From NCBI RefSeq assembly GCF_012027635.1, contig NZ_SNUS01000001.1:1674001-1738000 (forward strand): a DNA stretch of 64,000 nt, written 5' to 3'. A program made the position numbers and the translations under genes. The notes under the pieces are model-generated. The model did no database searches, was not told where the DNA came from, and saw only the letters and a program-made list of their open reading frames with translations. The DNA is from Thermococcus sp. 21S9 (lineage in GTDB: Archaea; Methanobacteriota_B; Thermococci; Thermococcales; Thermococcaceae). Numbering within the stretch: position 1 is the stretch's first letter; each line of letters begins with the position of its first letter. Below are positions 49,386 to 57,696 of this stretch, one piece after another.

Positions 49386-51860
49386 TCACTTCCTCCTCCT
49401 GAGGAGGAGTGGCAGGACGGCGAGTCCGACTATGAAGGCCGGACCACAGATTCCGCCACCGCTTGAAGTGCTCGAGGTTGAGGGTGCTTCCGTCGAGGAC
49501 GCGCTTCCGGTGGTTTGTCCACCGGTAGTTGTCGTCTTCTCAGCTGAAACCGGCTTGACTGACCTCGCCGAAACGAAGCTACCGACACCGCTTATGGGGT
49601 CCGGCATTCCAACGGTTATCCTGCTGTTGGTGAGGAAGAACCTCCAGGTCTCTACCGTGTAGACCCTTGGCGAGTTGTAGAGGTGAAGAGCGTAGGCGAG
49701 CTTGTAGAGGTCCCAGAACTGGTCGAGGTTGTCTATGCTAACGGTCTCACCGTTCTTCTCCCAGCTGTTCTGGAAGAGGAGCATGTCGAAGTCGTAGCCG
49801 GTCCAGTTGAGGAAAGGCCTGAGCTTGTCGGGGGTGTTGTAGTAGGTAAGCCCAAGGGCCGTGATAAACTTGCCAACGTCGCCGTTTGAAACTGCATCAA
49901 CGACTTGGCGCAGGGTGTACGGGTTCTTGCTTCCCGCTCCGAAGTTCGGGGCAACGTAGTAGTCAAGGAACCAGAAATCCGTTGCGGTGCTGGTAACGGG
50001 GTGAATTCCCCTGACAACCCAGCCCTCGGTGTACACACTCCACTGAAGTGTCGCCGGGTCACTGCTGTAAACGACCTTGTTGGCCTGGCTCCTCTGCCAC
50101 TGGAGGAGGTCAACCTTGAAACCAGCCTTCTGAAGAACCTGAGCAACGTACTTACCTTCATCAAGCCTCTTATCCTCGACACGGGCGATTACCTTGACCG
50201 TCACGGGCTTTTCATCAAAGTACCAGACGCCGTCCTTCTTCTCAAGGGTGTGACCCATCGCCTTCAATCTCTCAGAGGCGGTGGTCATGGCGTGGTCTAT
50301 GAGCTCTATCGCGTAGTTCTCGTCGCCCTGGGGGGTTATACTCATGGCCTTTGCGACGGTTGAAATCCGGGCGTATGCGTCTATCTGTCCACTGACCTCA
50401 GGGCCAAAGAGGGGAGCACCGCTTCCCTGGAGTATCTGGCTGACGATGTACTGCCTGTTGATGAGCCAGTTCATGGCATACCTAACCTCACGGAGCGCAA
50501 ACGGGTTGAACTGGACTCCGCTTGGAGTGTCTACGAGGCCAGTGCTCTGGTTGCCCGCAAAGTTGATGTTGAGGCTCCACCAGACGGCTATGCTCTTGAT
50601 TGGCTTGAGGTTGTTGCCGTACTGCTCAAGGATGTTCTGGAACTCGTTGTAGGTCACCGCGTACCAGTAGAGGTCGTACTCGCCCTTGGCAACCGCAAGG
50701 ACGGCAGTCTGTGCGCTGAGGGTTCCGTAGATGTCGATTTCCTTCCAGTACGGGTCCCACGGAAGCTTCTTACCGTTAACCTCACCCGGATAACCAATCC
50801 TCTTGTTATTGGCGAGTTTGAGAACGAGGGTCATTCCCTTGGGGTCGTATTTCTCAACGTAGTAGGGACCATCGCCGATTATGGCGTTGTTGTACTTGTC
50901 AATCCAGCTGATAACGGCCTCATAACCCTTCTTGGCGATATCCGCCGTAATTCCCGCCTGGGCCTCATCCACTCCCCACATCTTTAAGTACGCGCCAATA
51001 CCGCTCTTGTCACTGAGCCAGAGGGGTATTGGGTTCTCAGTGAGGCGCTGGGCCTCGGCCTTGAAGTACTTCATCTGGTCCGGGTCAATCATATCAATCT
51101 GGTAACCGTTCTGCGGCTGCTCGCTCCAGGAGAAGGCCTTGTCCTCAACACCGTTGGCAACCATCTCGCTCATAACGTTGTAGAGCTCCCACGGGAAGGA
51201 GGGTTTAACGTAGTAGTTCCCAACGGCAGTTCCCCACTTGCTGTACGGGACGACGTAGTCCTGGTAAACGGTGTACTCGATGTAGTCGTCGGTGACCTTG
51301 TCAACCTTGAGACCAAGGACCTTCGAGAGAACGCTCTGGAGGGCGTTTGCCCAGTCCTGGCTGTAGTACTTGTCGTCCTTGCCGTCCTGATAGGCCCACT
51401 CCCAGTCCATCGCGTAGCTGAACAGATAGTCGGCGAGGGTTATCCTCTGGCCGTCAACCCAGGTTCCGAGGCCACACTTCCAAGTGACGGCACTCTTCGC
51501 CACCTTCCCAGTGTTTGGAGAAACCCACTTCTTTTGGGTTCCGTTCCAGACCACGGCACCGCTTGGAACCTGGACGTTATACTTGACATCAATGAGCTGG
51601 CACCTGTAACTGTGATACTGAACGTCCGAGCCAGTCACAACCGCTGGGTCATTGAGGAAATACCAGACCCTGCTTGTGTACGTGTCGGTCATTCCACTCG
51701 GGGACGGGTTAAAGACGCCCATGAAGAGACTGCCCTGAGCGGCAAGCTGTACTATTCTGAGCTTGTCCCCCTGAACGCTCTGCGCCTTAACGGGATTTGA
51801 GACTGCAAGTGCACCCGCGAGAACCAGAAGCACGAGCGCCATTCCAACACCTCTTTTCAT
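49386..51860 (-). CDS. Family 5 (peptide-type) ABC substrate-binding protein with CGP-CTERM tail
   Basis: An 824-residue extracellular binding protein. Signal peptide (ALVLLVLAGALAVSNPVKAQ), large SBP family 5 domain, a Thr/Ser-rich stalk (TTTGGQTTGSASSTEAPSTS) and the CGP-CTERM anchor SGGGICGPAFIVGLAVLPLL followed by RRRK, which is characteristic of Thermococcales surface proteins. Relatives bind oligopeptides or oligosaccharides. No permease or ATPase gene is adjacent, so it is an orphan here. ATG 51860 follows GGAGGTGAGCGC. Confidence 0.9.
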   Translation of the reverse strand: MKRGVGMALVLLVLAGALAVSNPVKAQSVQGDKLRIVQLAAQGSLFMGVFNPSPSGMTDTYTSRVWYFLNDPAVVTGSDVQYHSYRCQLIDVKYNVQVPSGAVVWNGTQKKWVSPNTGKVAKSAVTWKCGLGTWVDGQRITLADYLFSYAMDWEWAYQDGKDDKYYSQDWANALQSVLSKVLGLKVDKVTDDYIEYTVYQDYVVPYSKWGTAVGNYYVKPSFPWELYNVMSEMVANGVEDKAFSWSEQPQNGYQIDMIDPDQMKYFKAEAQRLTENPIPLWLSDKSGIGAYLKMWGVDEAQAGITADIAKKGYEAVISWIDKYNNAIIGDGPYYVEKYDPKGMTLVLKLANNKRIGYPGEVNGKKLPWDPYWKEIDIYGTLSAQTAVLAVAKGEYDLYWYAVTYNEFQNILEQYGNNLKPIKSIAVWWSLNINFAGNQSTGLVDTPSGVQFNPFALREVRYAMNWLINRQYIVSQILQGSGAPLFGPEVSGQIDAYARISTVAKAMSITPQGDENYAIELIDHAMTTASERLKAMGHTLEKKDGVWYFDEKPVTVKVIARVEDKRLDEGKYVAQVLQKAGFKVDLLQWQRSQANKVVYSSDPATLQWSVYTEGWVVRGIHPVTSTATDFWFLDYYVAPNFGAGSKNPYTLRQVVDAVSNGDVGKFITALGLTYYNTPDKLRPFLNWTGYDFDMLLFQNSWEKNGETVSIDNLDQFWDLYKLAYALHLYNSPRVYTVETWRFFLTNSRITVGMPDPISGVGSFVSARSVKPVSAEKTTTTGGQTTGSASSTEAPSTSSTSSGGGICGPAFIVGLAVLPLLLRRRK

Positions 51861-52051
51861 GCGCTCACCTCCAGACGTGCTATTCCTGGTGTTCATGCAC
51901 ATTCTTAAATCTTACTGTTATGATTTTTAGGTAATTTTATCACTAATAGACACAAAAATACTGCAATGGTTCCAACGTCAGACCGGAGAATCAATAAGTC
52001 TTTGAATGGCGGATGTATTAATGTGGACACCTATTCATTCCAGTACGGACT
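51861..52051. other. AT-rich intergenic between divergent genes
   Basis: The gap from 51861 to 52129 holds the divergent promoters of the binding protein and the PAPS-reductase-like gene. No small ORF with a ribosome site and no RNA gene is visible. A weak TATA candidate for the minus gene is TAAAATTACC near 51930. Confidence 0.4.
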
Positions 52052-52077
52052 TAAGTTTTACAAAGATGTAAAACTTA
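52052..52077. repeat. Perfect 11-bp palindrome upstream of the PAPS-reductase-like gene
   Basis: TAAGTTTTACA (52052-52062), loop AAGA, TGTAAAACTTA (52067-52077). It lies 10-15 bases upstream of the TATA box GGGTTTATAAAC (52089-52100) of the downstream gene, the position expected for an operator or activator site. Confidence 0.6.
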
Positions 52078-52129
52078 GGACGCCACCGGGTTTATAAACC
52101 CACTCACCCTTTCAGCCTCAGGTGAGAGT

Positions 52130-54025
52130 ATGGGGAGACCGGTTTTCCTTGGAAAAGCCTACATAAACTGGTGCGAGAAATGCAACGTTCCGCTCATAGG
52201 CGATAGCTGTGCCGTTCACGGAAAGGAGGGCGTCTTCAGGCTGAACATAACCCCTCCCGGCGATTTGAGGTTCGCCTTTGAGAAGGATTTGGAGTTCATA
52301 AAGGAGGTCTTCAAAGGGCACTTCGGAGTGGACGTTGGAGAAGTCCTCGACGGAAAGGTCGTCCTCCTCAACAAGCTCCCGAGCGAGGACGAGGCCTATG
52401 AAATCATTGTGGACGGCTACGTCTTCGGCTACGTCAAGTTCGACCCGGTTGAGCTCCGCTGGAGGGCCGGCCTGAAGGTTGAAGGTGCAATAGCGCTCTG
52501 GAAACGCTTTGGAAAGAGGATGAAGAAGTGGGTTATAGTCGATAAAGGCGCCGTCGAGCCGATAAAGAACGGTGCGAACCTCCTGGCTGTCGGCGTTCTC
52601 GAGGCAGACCCGAGCATAAGGGTGAACGATGACGTGATTCTCGTCTCTGAGGACGGCGAGGTCTTTGCAACCGGGATAGCGAAGAAGGACTACGAGGCCC
52701 TAATACGGGGCGAGCGCGGAACGGGGGTCAAGCCCAAGAGGCAGAAAAGCGTCAACTACCGCGAGGGAAGAAAGGCAACGATGGAGGACGTTCTGAGAGC
52801 CAATTCGATAGCACTCGAGGAGAAGGTCATGAAAAGCCGGGAGTTCATGCGGAAAGTGGCGAGCAGGTACTCGGACTTACCCGTTGCCGTTGCCTTCTCC
52901 GGCGGGAAGGACAGCCTGGCCGTTCTCGGTTTGGCCCTGGAGGAGTTCGGAAGCGATTTCACGGTGTTCTTCAACAACACTGGAATCGAGTTCCCGGAGA
53001 CGGTGGAATACGTGGAGAAGCTGAGGAAGGAGCTCGAGCCGAAGGGTATAAAGTTCGTCGTTGCAGACGCTGGAGACGCCTTCTGGAGGGCGCTCTACGT
53101 TTTCTCGCCACCAGGTCGCGATTACCGCTGGTGCTGTAAGGTCACCAAGCTCGGGCCCATAACCCTCGCAATAAAGGAGAATTACCCAAAAGGAGTGCTC
53201 ATGTTCGTCGGTCAGAGAAAGTACGAAAGTATAAAGCGCTTCAAACAGCCGAGGGTCTGGAGGAACGAGTGGGTGCCAAACGAGATAGGCGCGTCGCCGA
53301 TATTCCACTGGCGCGCGATTGAGGTGTGGCTCTACATCTTCAGTAGAAACCTGCCCTACAACCCGCTCTACGAGCGGGGCTTCGACAGGATAGGCTGTTT
53401 CCTCTGCCCGAGCGCTTCGCTGGCTGAATTCGAGAGGCTCAAGCGCGAGAAGCCCGAGCTCTGGGAGAAGTGGAGGAATGCCCTGGAGCACTGGAGGAAG
53501 CGCTTCGGCCTCCCGGAGGAGTGGATTACCTACGGCTTCTGGCGCTGGAAGAAGCTTAGCAAAGGTGAGAAGGCCATAGCGAGGAAGCTCGGCGTCGATA
53601 TTCCCGAGGAGCGCTCCTGGGAGCCAGTCAGGGTTAAAATTGAGGAGACAGGTGAGGGCTACGAGCTGGAGTTCAACACAATCCTCAACAAAAAGCGCCT
53701 CCTGCAGGTCGCGCCGATACTTGGCGAGGTAAGCGTTGAGGGGGACGTCGTAAGGGCTGGAAACATCGAGTTCTTCACGGGGACGAGGAAAGCTAAGGCG
53801 CCAGACGAGGGGGAAGCGGTCAGCGCCTACCACCTCGTCAAGAGGGCCTACGAGTGTGTCGGCTGTGGTGTCTGCGTCGGCAAGTGTCCAGAAGGGGCCC
53901 TAAGCATAGACCCAAGGAGCAAAAAGATAGTGGTAAACTACGAGCTCTGCACGCACTGCAGGGAGTGCATGGAGGTTTGCCCGCTGTTGAAGATTAAGAA
54001 CCCCGAGGAGGGGAGCCAGCTCTGA
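52130..54025 (+). CDS. PAPS-reductase-like Fe-S protein with PUA domain
   Basis: A 631-residue multidomain protein: N-terminal zinc-binding cysteines (C15, C18, C27, H30), a PUA domain at about 150-235, a PP-loop domain of the phosphoadenosine-phosphosulfate reductase family (AFSGGKDSLAVL near 257) with a CC pair (RDYRWCCKVTKLG) and GCFLCPSAS, and two C-terminal 4Fe-4S motifs (CVGCGVCVGKCP near 575 and CTHCRECMEVCP near 606). The PUA domain suggests an RNA substrate, so a tRNA thiolation-like or sulfur-transfer role is as likely as sulfate reduction. Own promoter with palindrome upstream. Confidence 0.83.
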   Translation: MGRPVFLGKAYINWCEKCNVPLIGDSCAVHGKEGVFRLNITPPGDLRFAFEKDLEFIKEVFKGHFGVDVGEVLDGKVVLLNKLPSEDEAYEIIVDGYVFGYVKFDPVELRWRAGLKVEGAIALWKRFGKRMKKWVIVDKGAVEPIKNGANLLAVGVLEADPSIRVNDDVILVSEDGEVFATGIAKKDYEALIRGERGTGVKPKRQKSVNYREGRKATMEDVLRANSIALEEKVMKSREFMRKVASRYSDLPVAVAFSGGKDSLAVLGLALEEFGSDFTVFFNNTGIEFPETVEYVEKLRKELEPKGIKFVVADAGDAFWRALYVFSPPGRDYRWCCKVTKLGPITLAIKENYPKGVLMFVGQRKYESIKRFKQPRVWRNEWVPNEIGASPIFHWRAIEVWLYIFSRNLPYNPLYERGFDRIGCFLCPSASLAEFERLKREKPELWEKWRNALEHWRKRFGLPEEWITYGFWRWKKLSKGEKAIARKLGVDIPEERSWEPVRVKIEETGEGYELEFNTILNKKRLLQVAPILGEVSVEGDVVRAGNIEFFTGTRKAKAPDEGEAVSAYHLVKRAYECVGCGVCVGKCPEGALSIDPRSKKIVVNYELCTHCRECMEVCPLLKIKNPEEGSQL

Positions 54026-54063
54026 GCCGGCCTGTTCTCGCTTCCCTCTTCTGGTTTTTGGCA

Positions 54064-54106
54064 AACTTGACTTTACAATTTTTGCAAAATTCGGTAAAGT
54101 TGAGTT
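54064..54106. repeat. Nested inverted repeat in front of the zinc-finger gene
   Basis: Outer arms AACTTGACTTTAC (54064-54076) and GTAAAGTTGAGTT (54094-54106) match at 11 of 13 positions; the interior holds AATTTT-TGC-AAAATT (54077-54091). It lies 15 bases upstream of the TATA box CCTTTATAAG (54120-54129). May be a terminator of the upstream gene or an operator. Confidence 0.5.
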
Positions 54107-54163
54107 GGCCATCTAAAGAACCTTTATAAGTCCCCCCGCCACTCTTCCCCTCTGGTGAGAGAC

Positions 54164-54778
54164 ATGGAGGAGTACTTCATCTGTCCCGAGTGCGGTAGCG
54201 ATGACGTCGAGGTCATCAAAGAGCGCGGAAGGGAGCTTACCCTTCGCTGTAACGAGTGCGGTAACGTCTGGCACGTGACGCTTCCGAAGCTCATCAAAGT
54301 CCCGCTCATCGTCAGCAAACACGAGAGGAGCTTCAAGAGCGAGGCGGAGCTTCCAGAGGGCGAGGAGATTAGAGTCGGAGACATCGTCGAGACCGAGGAG
54401 GACGAGGTAAGGATTACCGGAATCGAGCTGGAAGGCGGAAAGAGGGTGAGCCGGGCGAAGGTCGGCGAGATAGTGACTCTCTGGGGCGAGAGCCTGACCT
54501 ATCCGAAGGTCATCAAGGTGTCGGTTTACATGCCGAAGGGACTCACGCAGTCCTTCCGCGTGAAGGTGCCGAGGGACGAGGAGTTCGCGGTCGGAGAGGT
54601 CGTGGAAGTTGGGGGCTACACCTTCAAGATTGAGAAGATTAAGACCGAGCGGAAGATGCTCCACCACGGGAAGGCCAGAGCCGACGAGATAGTCGCCCTC
54701 ATGGGCCATCACATTCCCCGCGCGAGGGCGAGGAGGAGTCTTAAGCTTTACCGGGGCTACGACAGGGAAAACCGCTAA
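54164..54778 (+). CDS. HVO_0476-type zinc finger protein
   Basis: A 204-residue archaeal protein with an N-terminal TFIIS-like zinc ribbon (CPECGSDD and CNECGNVWH) and a beta-rich domain (RVGDIVETEEDEVRITGIEL) conserved in euryarchaea. A nucleic-acid-binding role is presumed; none established. ATG 54164 follows GGTGAGAG; GTG 54155 is an alternative. Confidence 0.8.
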   Translation: MEEYFICPECGSDDVEVIKERGRELTLRCNECGNVWHVTLPKLIKVPLIVSKHERSFKSEAELPEGEEIRVGDIVETEEDEVRITGIELEGGKRVSRAKVGEIVTLWGESLTYPKVIKVSVYMPKGLTQSFRVKVPRDEEFAVGEVVEVGGYTFKIEKIKTERKMLHHGKARADEIVALMGHHIPRARARRSLKLYRGYDRENR

Positions 54779-54790
54779 TCGCATGATGCC

Positions 54791-54845
54791 GTGATGAGTT
54801 TCTTTATTTTCTGACCTCCGGGATGATGAGCTTGGCCGCTCCTGA
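54791..54845 (+). ncRNA. C/D box sRNA
   Basis: Ordered boxes: C GTGATGA (54791-54797), 13-base spacer, D' CTGA (54811-54814), 8-base gap, C' ATGATGA (54823-54829), 12-base spacer GCTTGGCCGCTC, D CTGA (54842-54845). Spacer sizes are those of archaeal box C/D guide RNAs. The D guide predicts a target reading GAGCGGCCAAGC with 2'-O-methylation at its fifth base (G). It lies 12 bases after the zinc-finger gene stop and may be processed from that transcript. Confidence 0.72.
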
Positions 54846-54954
54846 GCGCTCGAGCATTATCGGTTATCTGCCCTTCGAAGGGCATTTTTCTAATGTTCGT
54901 CGTACTACACGCAAAGGTTATAAGAAAGCCCGTGGAGACCCCAGAGGTGATAAA

Positions 54955-56136
54955 ATGCTATCACTGGGAGTGAAACAGCTCAACGACATACTGGGGGGTG
55001 GTGTTGAGGAGGGCTCAAGCGTCGCCTTCGTTGGCTCAATAGAGTACGATAACGTCATCTTAATGCATCAGGCTGTTCTAAAGGCACTTGAAAGCGGTAA
55101 AAGAGTTCTCGTGGTTGATTTTAGACAGCCTCCTCCGACGCTTCTCAAGGAGCTGAGGAGCCACGGAATTGATTACGAGCCATTTCTCGACGATTCCCTG
55201 ACGATACTGGACGGCTACTCAAACCTCTACGGCCAGGGCGTTCAGGGCGGGCGAAACGTCCTCCCAAACCCGCTGGATTTGGGTATAACTACTGCAATCA
55301 TAAGAGAGGCCCTCCAGGGAGATGAGTACGATATTCTGGTCATAGACGACGTCACGGCCCAATACACCCTTCAGTCGAACCCTAAGATTTACATAAAGGC
55401 TATCGTCAGGCTTGTCAACTCCGTGAAATCCCTCGGGAAAACCACCTTCGTTGCCGTTTGTTCGGACGTCTTTGAAAAGTCCGACCTGGCGGCAATACTG
55501 ATACCATTCGACTACGTGATTGAAGTTGCGGGCGGGAAAGTTGAGATAAAACGTTCCCTCCAGCCACTCCGGGTTTTGGAGCCCAAATTCGCGTACATAC
55601 GAACTCGGAAGGGCATAAATCCAACGAAGGAGCATTACCAGAGCATAGAGGGGCTGAAGGCCCAGCTCAGGGCAGGGGAGGACGGAACAATCTGGCTCAA
55701 GGATACGAGAGTTCAGATAGTTGAAGAGGCCACGGAAAGGACTCTTATCGAGACGGTTTACGACTTCCTTGGGCTGGACAGGGGAAAGGAGTTGCTGTAC
55801 ACATGGGGGAAGAAGCAGTTCCTTGGGTACGGCGAGTACTCCAAGAGGCATAACACGAGCATCGCCGAGGCCCTTGAGGACATATTCAAGTTCACCATGG
55901 CCGGAGGAGGCGGAAGGCTTGAACTCGTCGAGCTCTCAGATTCAGTCGTCATAGTGAGGGGCACCCACCTGTTCCCGGGCGGAAAAGGCTATCCCTACCC
56001 GTTCCATCCAAACTACGCAGGCTCACTTGCCCAGTTCCTCACTGAGTTCACGGGCGAGCGCTGGGAGGGAGAAGAGACCAAGTGCGAGGCGATGGGCGCG
56101 GAACACTGCGAGTTCGTTTTGAGGAAGGTGAGATAG
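54955..56136 (+). CDS. KaiC/RecA-like protein with C-terminal V4R domain
   Basis: A 393-residue protein. The N-terminal 230 residues have a RecA/KaiC-like layout (LGVKQLNDILGGGVEEGSSVAFVG then VLVVDFRQPP and DILVIDDVTAQ) but the P-loop GxxxxGK[ST] is missing (GSIEYDNVI), so ATP binding is doubtful. The C-terminal domain (about 310-393; PYPFHPNYAGSLAQFLTEF, and KCEAMGAEHCEFVLRKVR) is a V4R ligand-binding domain. A sensory or regulatory function is inferred. ATG 54955 follows AGAGGTGAT; TATA GGTTATAAG at 54916. Confidence 0.75.
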   Translation: MLSLGVKQLNDILGGGVEEGSSVAFVGSIEYDNVILMHQAVLKALESGKRVLVVDFRQPPPTLLKELRSHGIDYEPFLDDSLTILDGYSNLYGQGVQGGRNVLPNPLDLGITTAIIREALQGDEYDILVIDDVTAQYTLQSNPKIYIKAIVRLVNSVKSLGKTTFVAVCSDVFEKSDLAAILIPFDYVIEVAGGKVEIKRSLQPLRVLEPKFAYIRTRKGINPTKEHYQSIEGLKAQLRAGEDGTIWLKDTRVQIVEEATERTLIETVYDFLGLDRGKELLYTWGKKQFLGYGEYSKRHNTSIAEALEDIFKFTMAGGGGRLELVELSDSVVIVRGTHLFPGGKGYPYPFHPNYAGSLAQFLTEFTGERWEGEETKCEAMGAEHCEFVLRKVR

Positions 56137-56142
56137 CGAAAC

Positions 56143-56154
56143 CCTTTTAAATTC
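56143..56154 (+). promoter_or_regulatory. Promoter of the L7Ae gene
   Basis: CCTTTTAAATTC TATA region at the end of the V4R gene; start expected near 56175, giving a leader of about 40 bases. Confidence 0.5.
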
Positions 56155-56177
56155 TCGCCCAAACTCCCCTCGCAAAA

Positions 56178-56200
56178 CCGGATGAACGATGAGGTTTCGG
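56178..56200 (+). promoter_or_regulatory. Candidate K-turn/K-loop in the L7Ae leader
   Basis: CCG (56178-56180) pairs with CGG (56198-56200) around an interior containing two GATGA elements (GGATGAAC and CGATGAGG). Paired UGA elements are the core of the kink-turn that L7Ae binds in box C/D RNAs. L7Ae autoregulation through a leader K-turn is known in other archaea; here the structure is my reading. Confidence 0.4.
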
Positions 56201-56211
56201 AGGGATGAAAG

Positions 56212-56583
56212 ATGGCGAAGCCGAGCTACGTGAAGTTTGAGGTTCCCCAGGAGCTTGCCGAGAAGGCCCTTGAGGCCGTTGAGATAGCCAGGGACACCGG
56301 AAGGATAAGGAAGGGTACCAACGAGACCACCAAGGCCGTCGAGAGGGGCCAGGCCAAGCTCGTTATAATTGCCGAGGACGTTGACCCCGAGGAGATAGTT
56401 GCCCACCTTCCGCCACTCTGTGAGGAGAAGGAGATTCCGTACATCTACGTTCCGAGCAAGAAGGAACTCGGCGCCGCCGCTGGAATCGAGGTTCCGGCCG
56501 CGAGCGTCGCCATCATCGAGCCCGGCAAGGCCCGCGAGCTCGTTGAGGAGATTGCCACGAAGGTTAGGGAGCTCATGAAGTGA
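56212..56583 (+). CDS. rpl7ae: Ribosomal protein L7Ae
   Basis: A 123-residue L7Ae, also the K-turn-binding core of box C/D and H/ACA RNPs and of RNase P in archaea. RNA-contact block [23 protein letters not shown] (shown here in part as [12 protein letters not shown]) and [16 protein letters not shown] are typical. It heads the L7Ae-S28e-L24e-Ndk cluster. Confidence 0.97.
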   Translation: MAKPSYVKFEVPQELAEKALEAVEIARDTGRIRKGTNETTKAVERGQAKLVIIAEDVDPEEIVAHLPPLCEEKEIPYIYVPSKKELGAAAGIEVPAASVAIIEPGKARELVEEIATKVRELMK

Positions 56584-56650
56584 GCTCCTTTTCCTTCCTT
56601 ATCACGAAAGGTTTAAGGTTCATCCCGCGAGTCTTTACGAGGTGTGAGGT

Positions 56651-56863
56651 ATGAGCGACGAAGGCTACCCCGCCGAGGTTATCGAAATCGTTGGAAGAAC
56701 CGGCGTCACCGGTGGCGTTACCCAGGTCAAGGTCAGAATCCTCGAGGGGCGCGACAAGGGTCGCGTCATCAGGAGGAACGTTAAGGGTCCCGTTCGCGTC
56801 GGCGACATAGTCATCCTCAGGGAGACCGAGCGTGAGGCGAGAGAAATCAGGAGGAGGCGTTGA
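56651..56863 (+). CDS. rps28e: Ribosomal protein S28e
   Basis: A 70-residue S28e: [20 protein letters not shown] and the [12 protein letters not shown] strand of the OB-like fold, ending in an arginine-rich tail. A TATA-like GGTTTAAGG at 56608 suggests an extra promoter. Coupled to L24e by overlap. Confidence 0.96.
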
Positions 56864-56865
56864 AA

Positions 56866-57072
56866 ATGGCCCGCTGGAACGTCTGCTCCTACTGTGGAAG
56901 GGAGTTCGAGCCGGGAACGGGCAAGATGTTCGTCAGGAACGACGGCAGAGTGCTCTTCTTCTGCTCCAGCAAGTGCGAGAAGCTCTACTTCATGGGCAGG
57001 AACCCGAGGAAGCTCAAGTGGACCAAGGCCTTCCAGGAGGCTCGCCTTCAGAGGGCCAAGAGGAGGAAGTGA
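56866..57072 (+). CDS. rpl24e: Ribosomal protein L24e
   Basis: A 68-residue L24e with the zinc motif C-x2-C ... C-x3-C ([10 protein letters not shown] and [10 protein letters not shown]) and a basic C-terminus. ATG 56866 follows AGGAGG and overlaps the region of the S28e stop by proximity (two bases after it). Confidence 0.96.
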   Translation: MARWNVCSYCGREFEPGTGKMFVRNDGRVLFFCSSKCEKLYFMGRNPRKLKWTKAFQEARLQRAKRRK

Positions 57073-57167
57073 TTTCTTTCTTTTCACTCATTTCCAACTT
57101 TGACGTTTCTGCCAGGACTCCAAAAAACCTATTAACCGCGCGCCCCATTCTATAAGCGGTGTTGCCG

Positions 57168-57692
57168 ATGGCCGACAAGCAGATAGAGAGAACCCTCGTT
57201 ATTCTGAAGCCGGACGCCGTTGTCAGGGGCCTCATGGGCGAAATCATAAGCCGTTTTGAAAAGAGGGGCCTCAAGATAGTTGGAATGAAGATGATATGGA
57301 TTGACCGCAAGCTCGCTGAGAAGCACTACGAGGAACACAAAGGGAAACCCTTCTTCAACGCCCTGATAGACTACATCACCAAGGCCCCGAGCGTCGTGAT
57401 GGTCGTTGAAGGCAGATACGCCATAAGCGTCGTCAGGAAGATGGCCGGTGCGACCGACCCGAAGGATGCGGAGCCGGGGAGCATAAGGGGCGACTACGGC
57501 CTCGACGTTGGCGATGCGATATACAACGTTATCCACGCCTCCGACAGCCCCGAGAGCGCCGAAAGGGAGATAAGCCTCTACTTCAAGCCAGAGGAGCTCT
57601 ACAGCTACTGTAAGGCGGCGGACTGGTTCTACCACACCCACGCGAGGGCAAGGAAGGAGTACCTTGACACGATAGACTGCCTTGAGAGGTGA
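57168..57692 (+). CDS. ndk: Nucleoside diphosphate kinase
   Basis: A 174-residue NDP kinase, longer than bacterial Ndk (about 140) because of an archaeal insertion in the C-terminal half. Active-site histidine in [17 protein letters not shown]-terminal [18 protein letters not shown]. Part of the conserved archaeal ribosomal cluster; converges on the membrane gene that follows. Confidence 0.96.
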   Translation: MADKQIERTLVILKPDAVVRGLMGEIISRFEKRGLKIVGMKMIWIDRKLAEKHYEEHKGKPFFNALIDYITKAPSVVMVVEGRYAISVVRKMAGATDPKDAEPGSIRGDYGLDVGDAIYNVIHASDSPESAEREISLYFKPEELYSYCKAADWFYHTHARARKEYLDTIDCLER

Positions 57693-57696
57693 AGCG

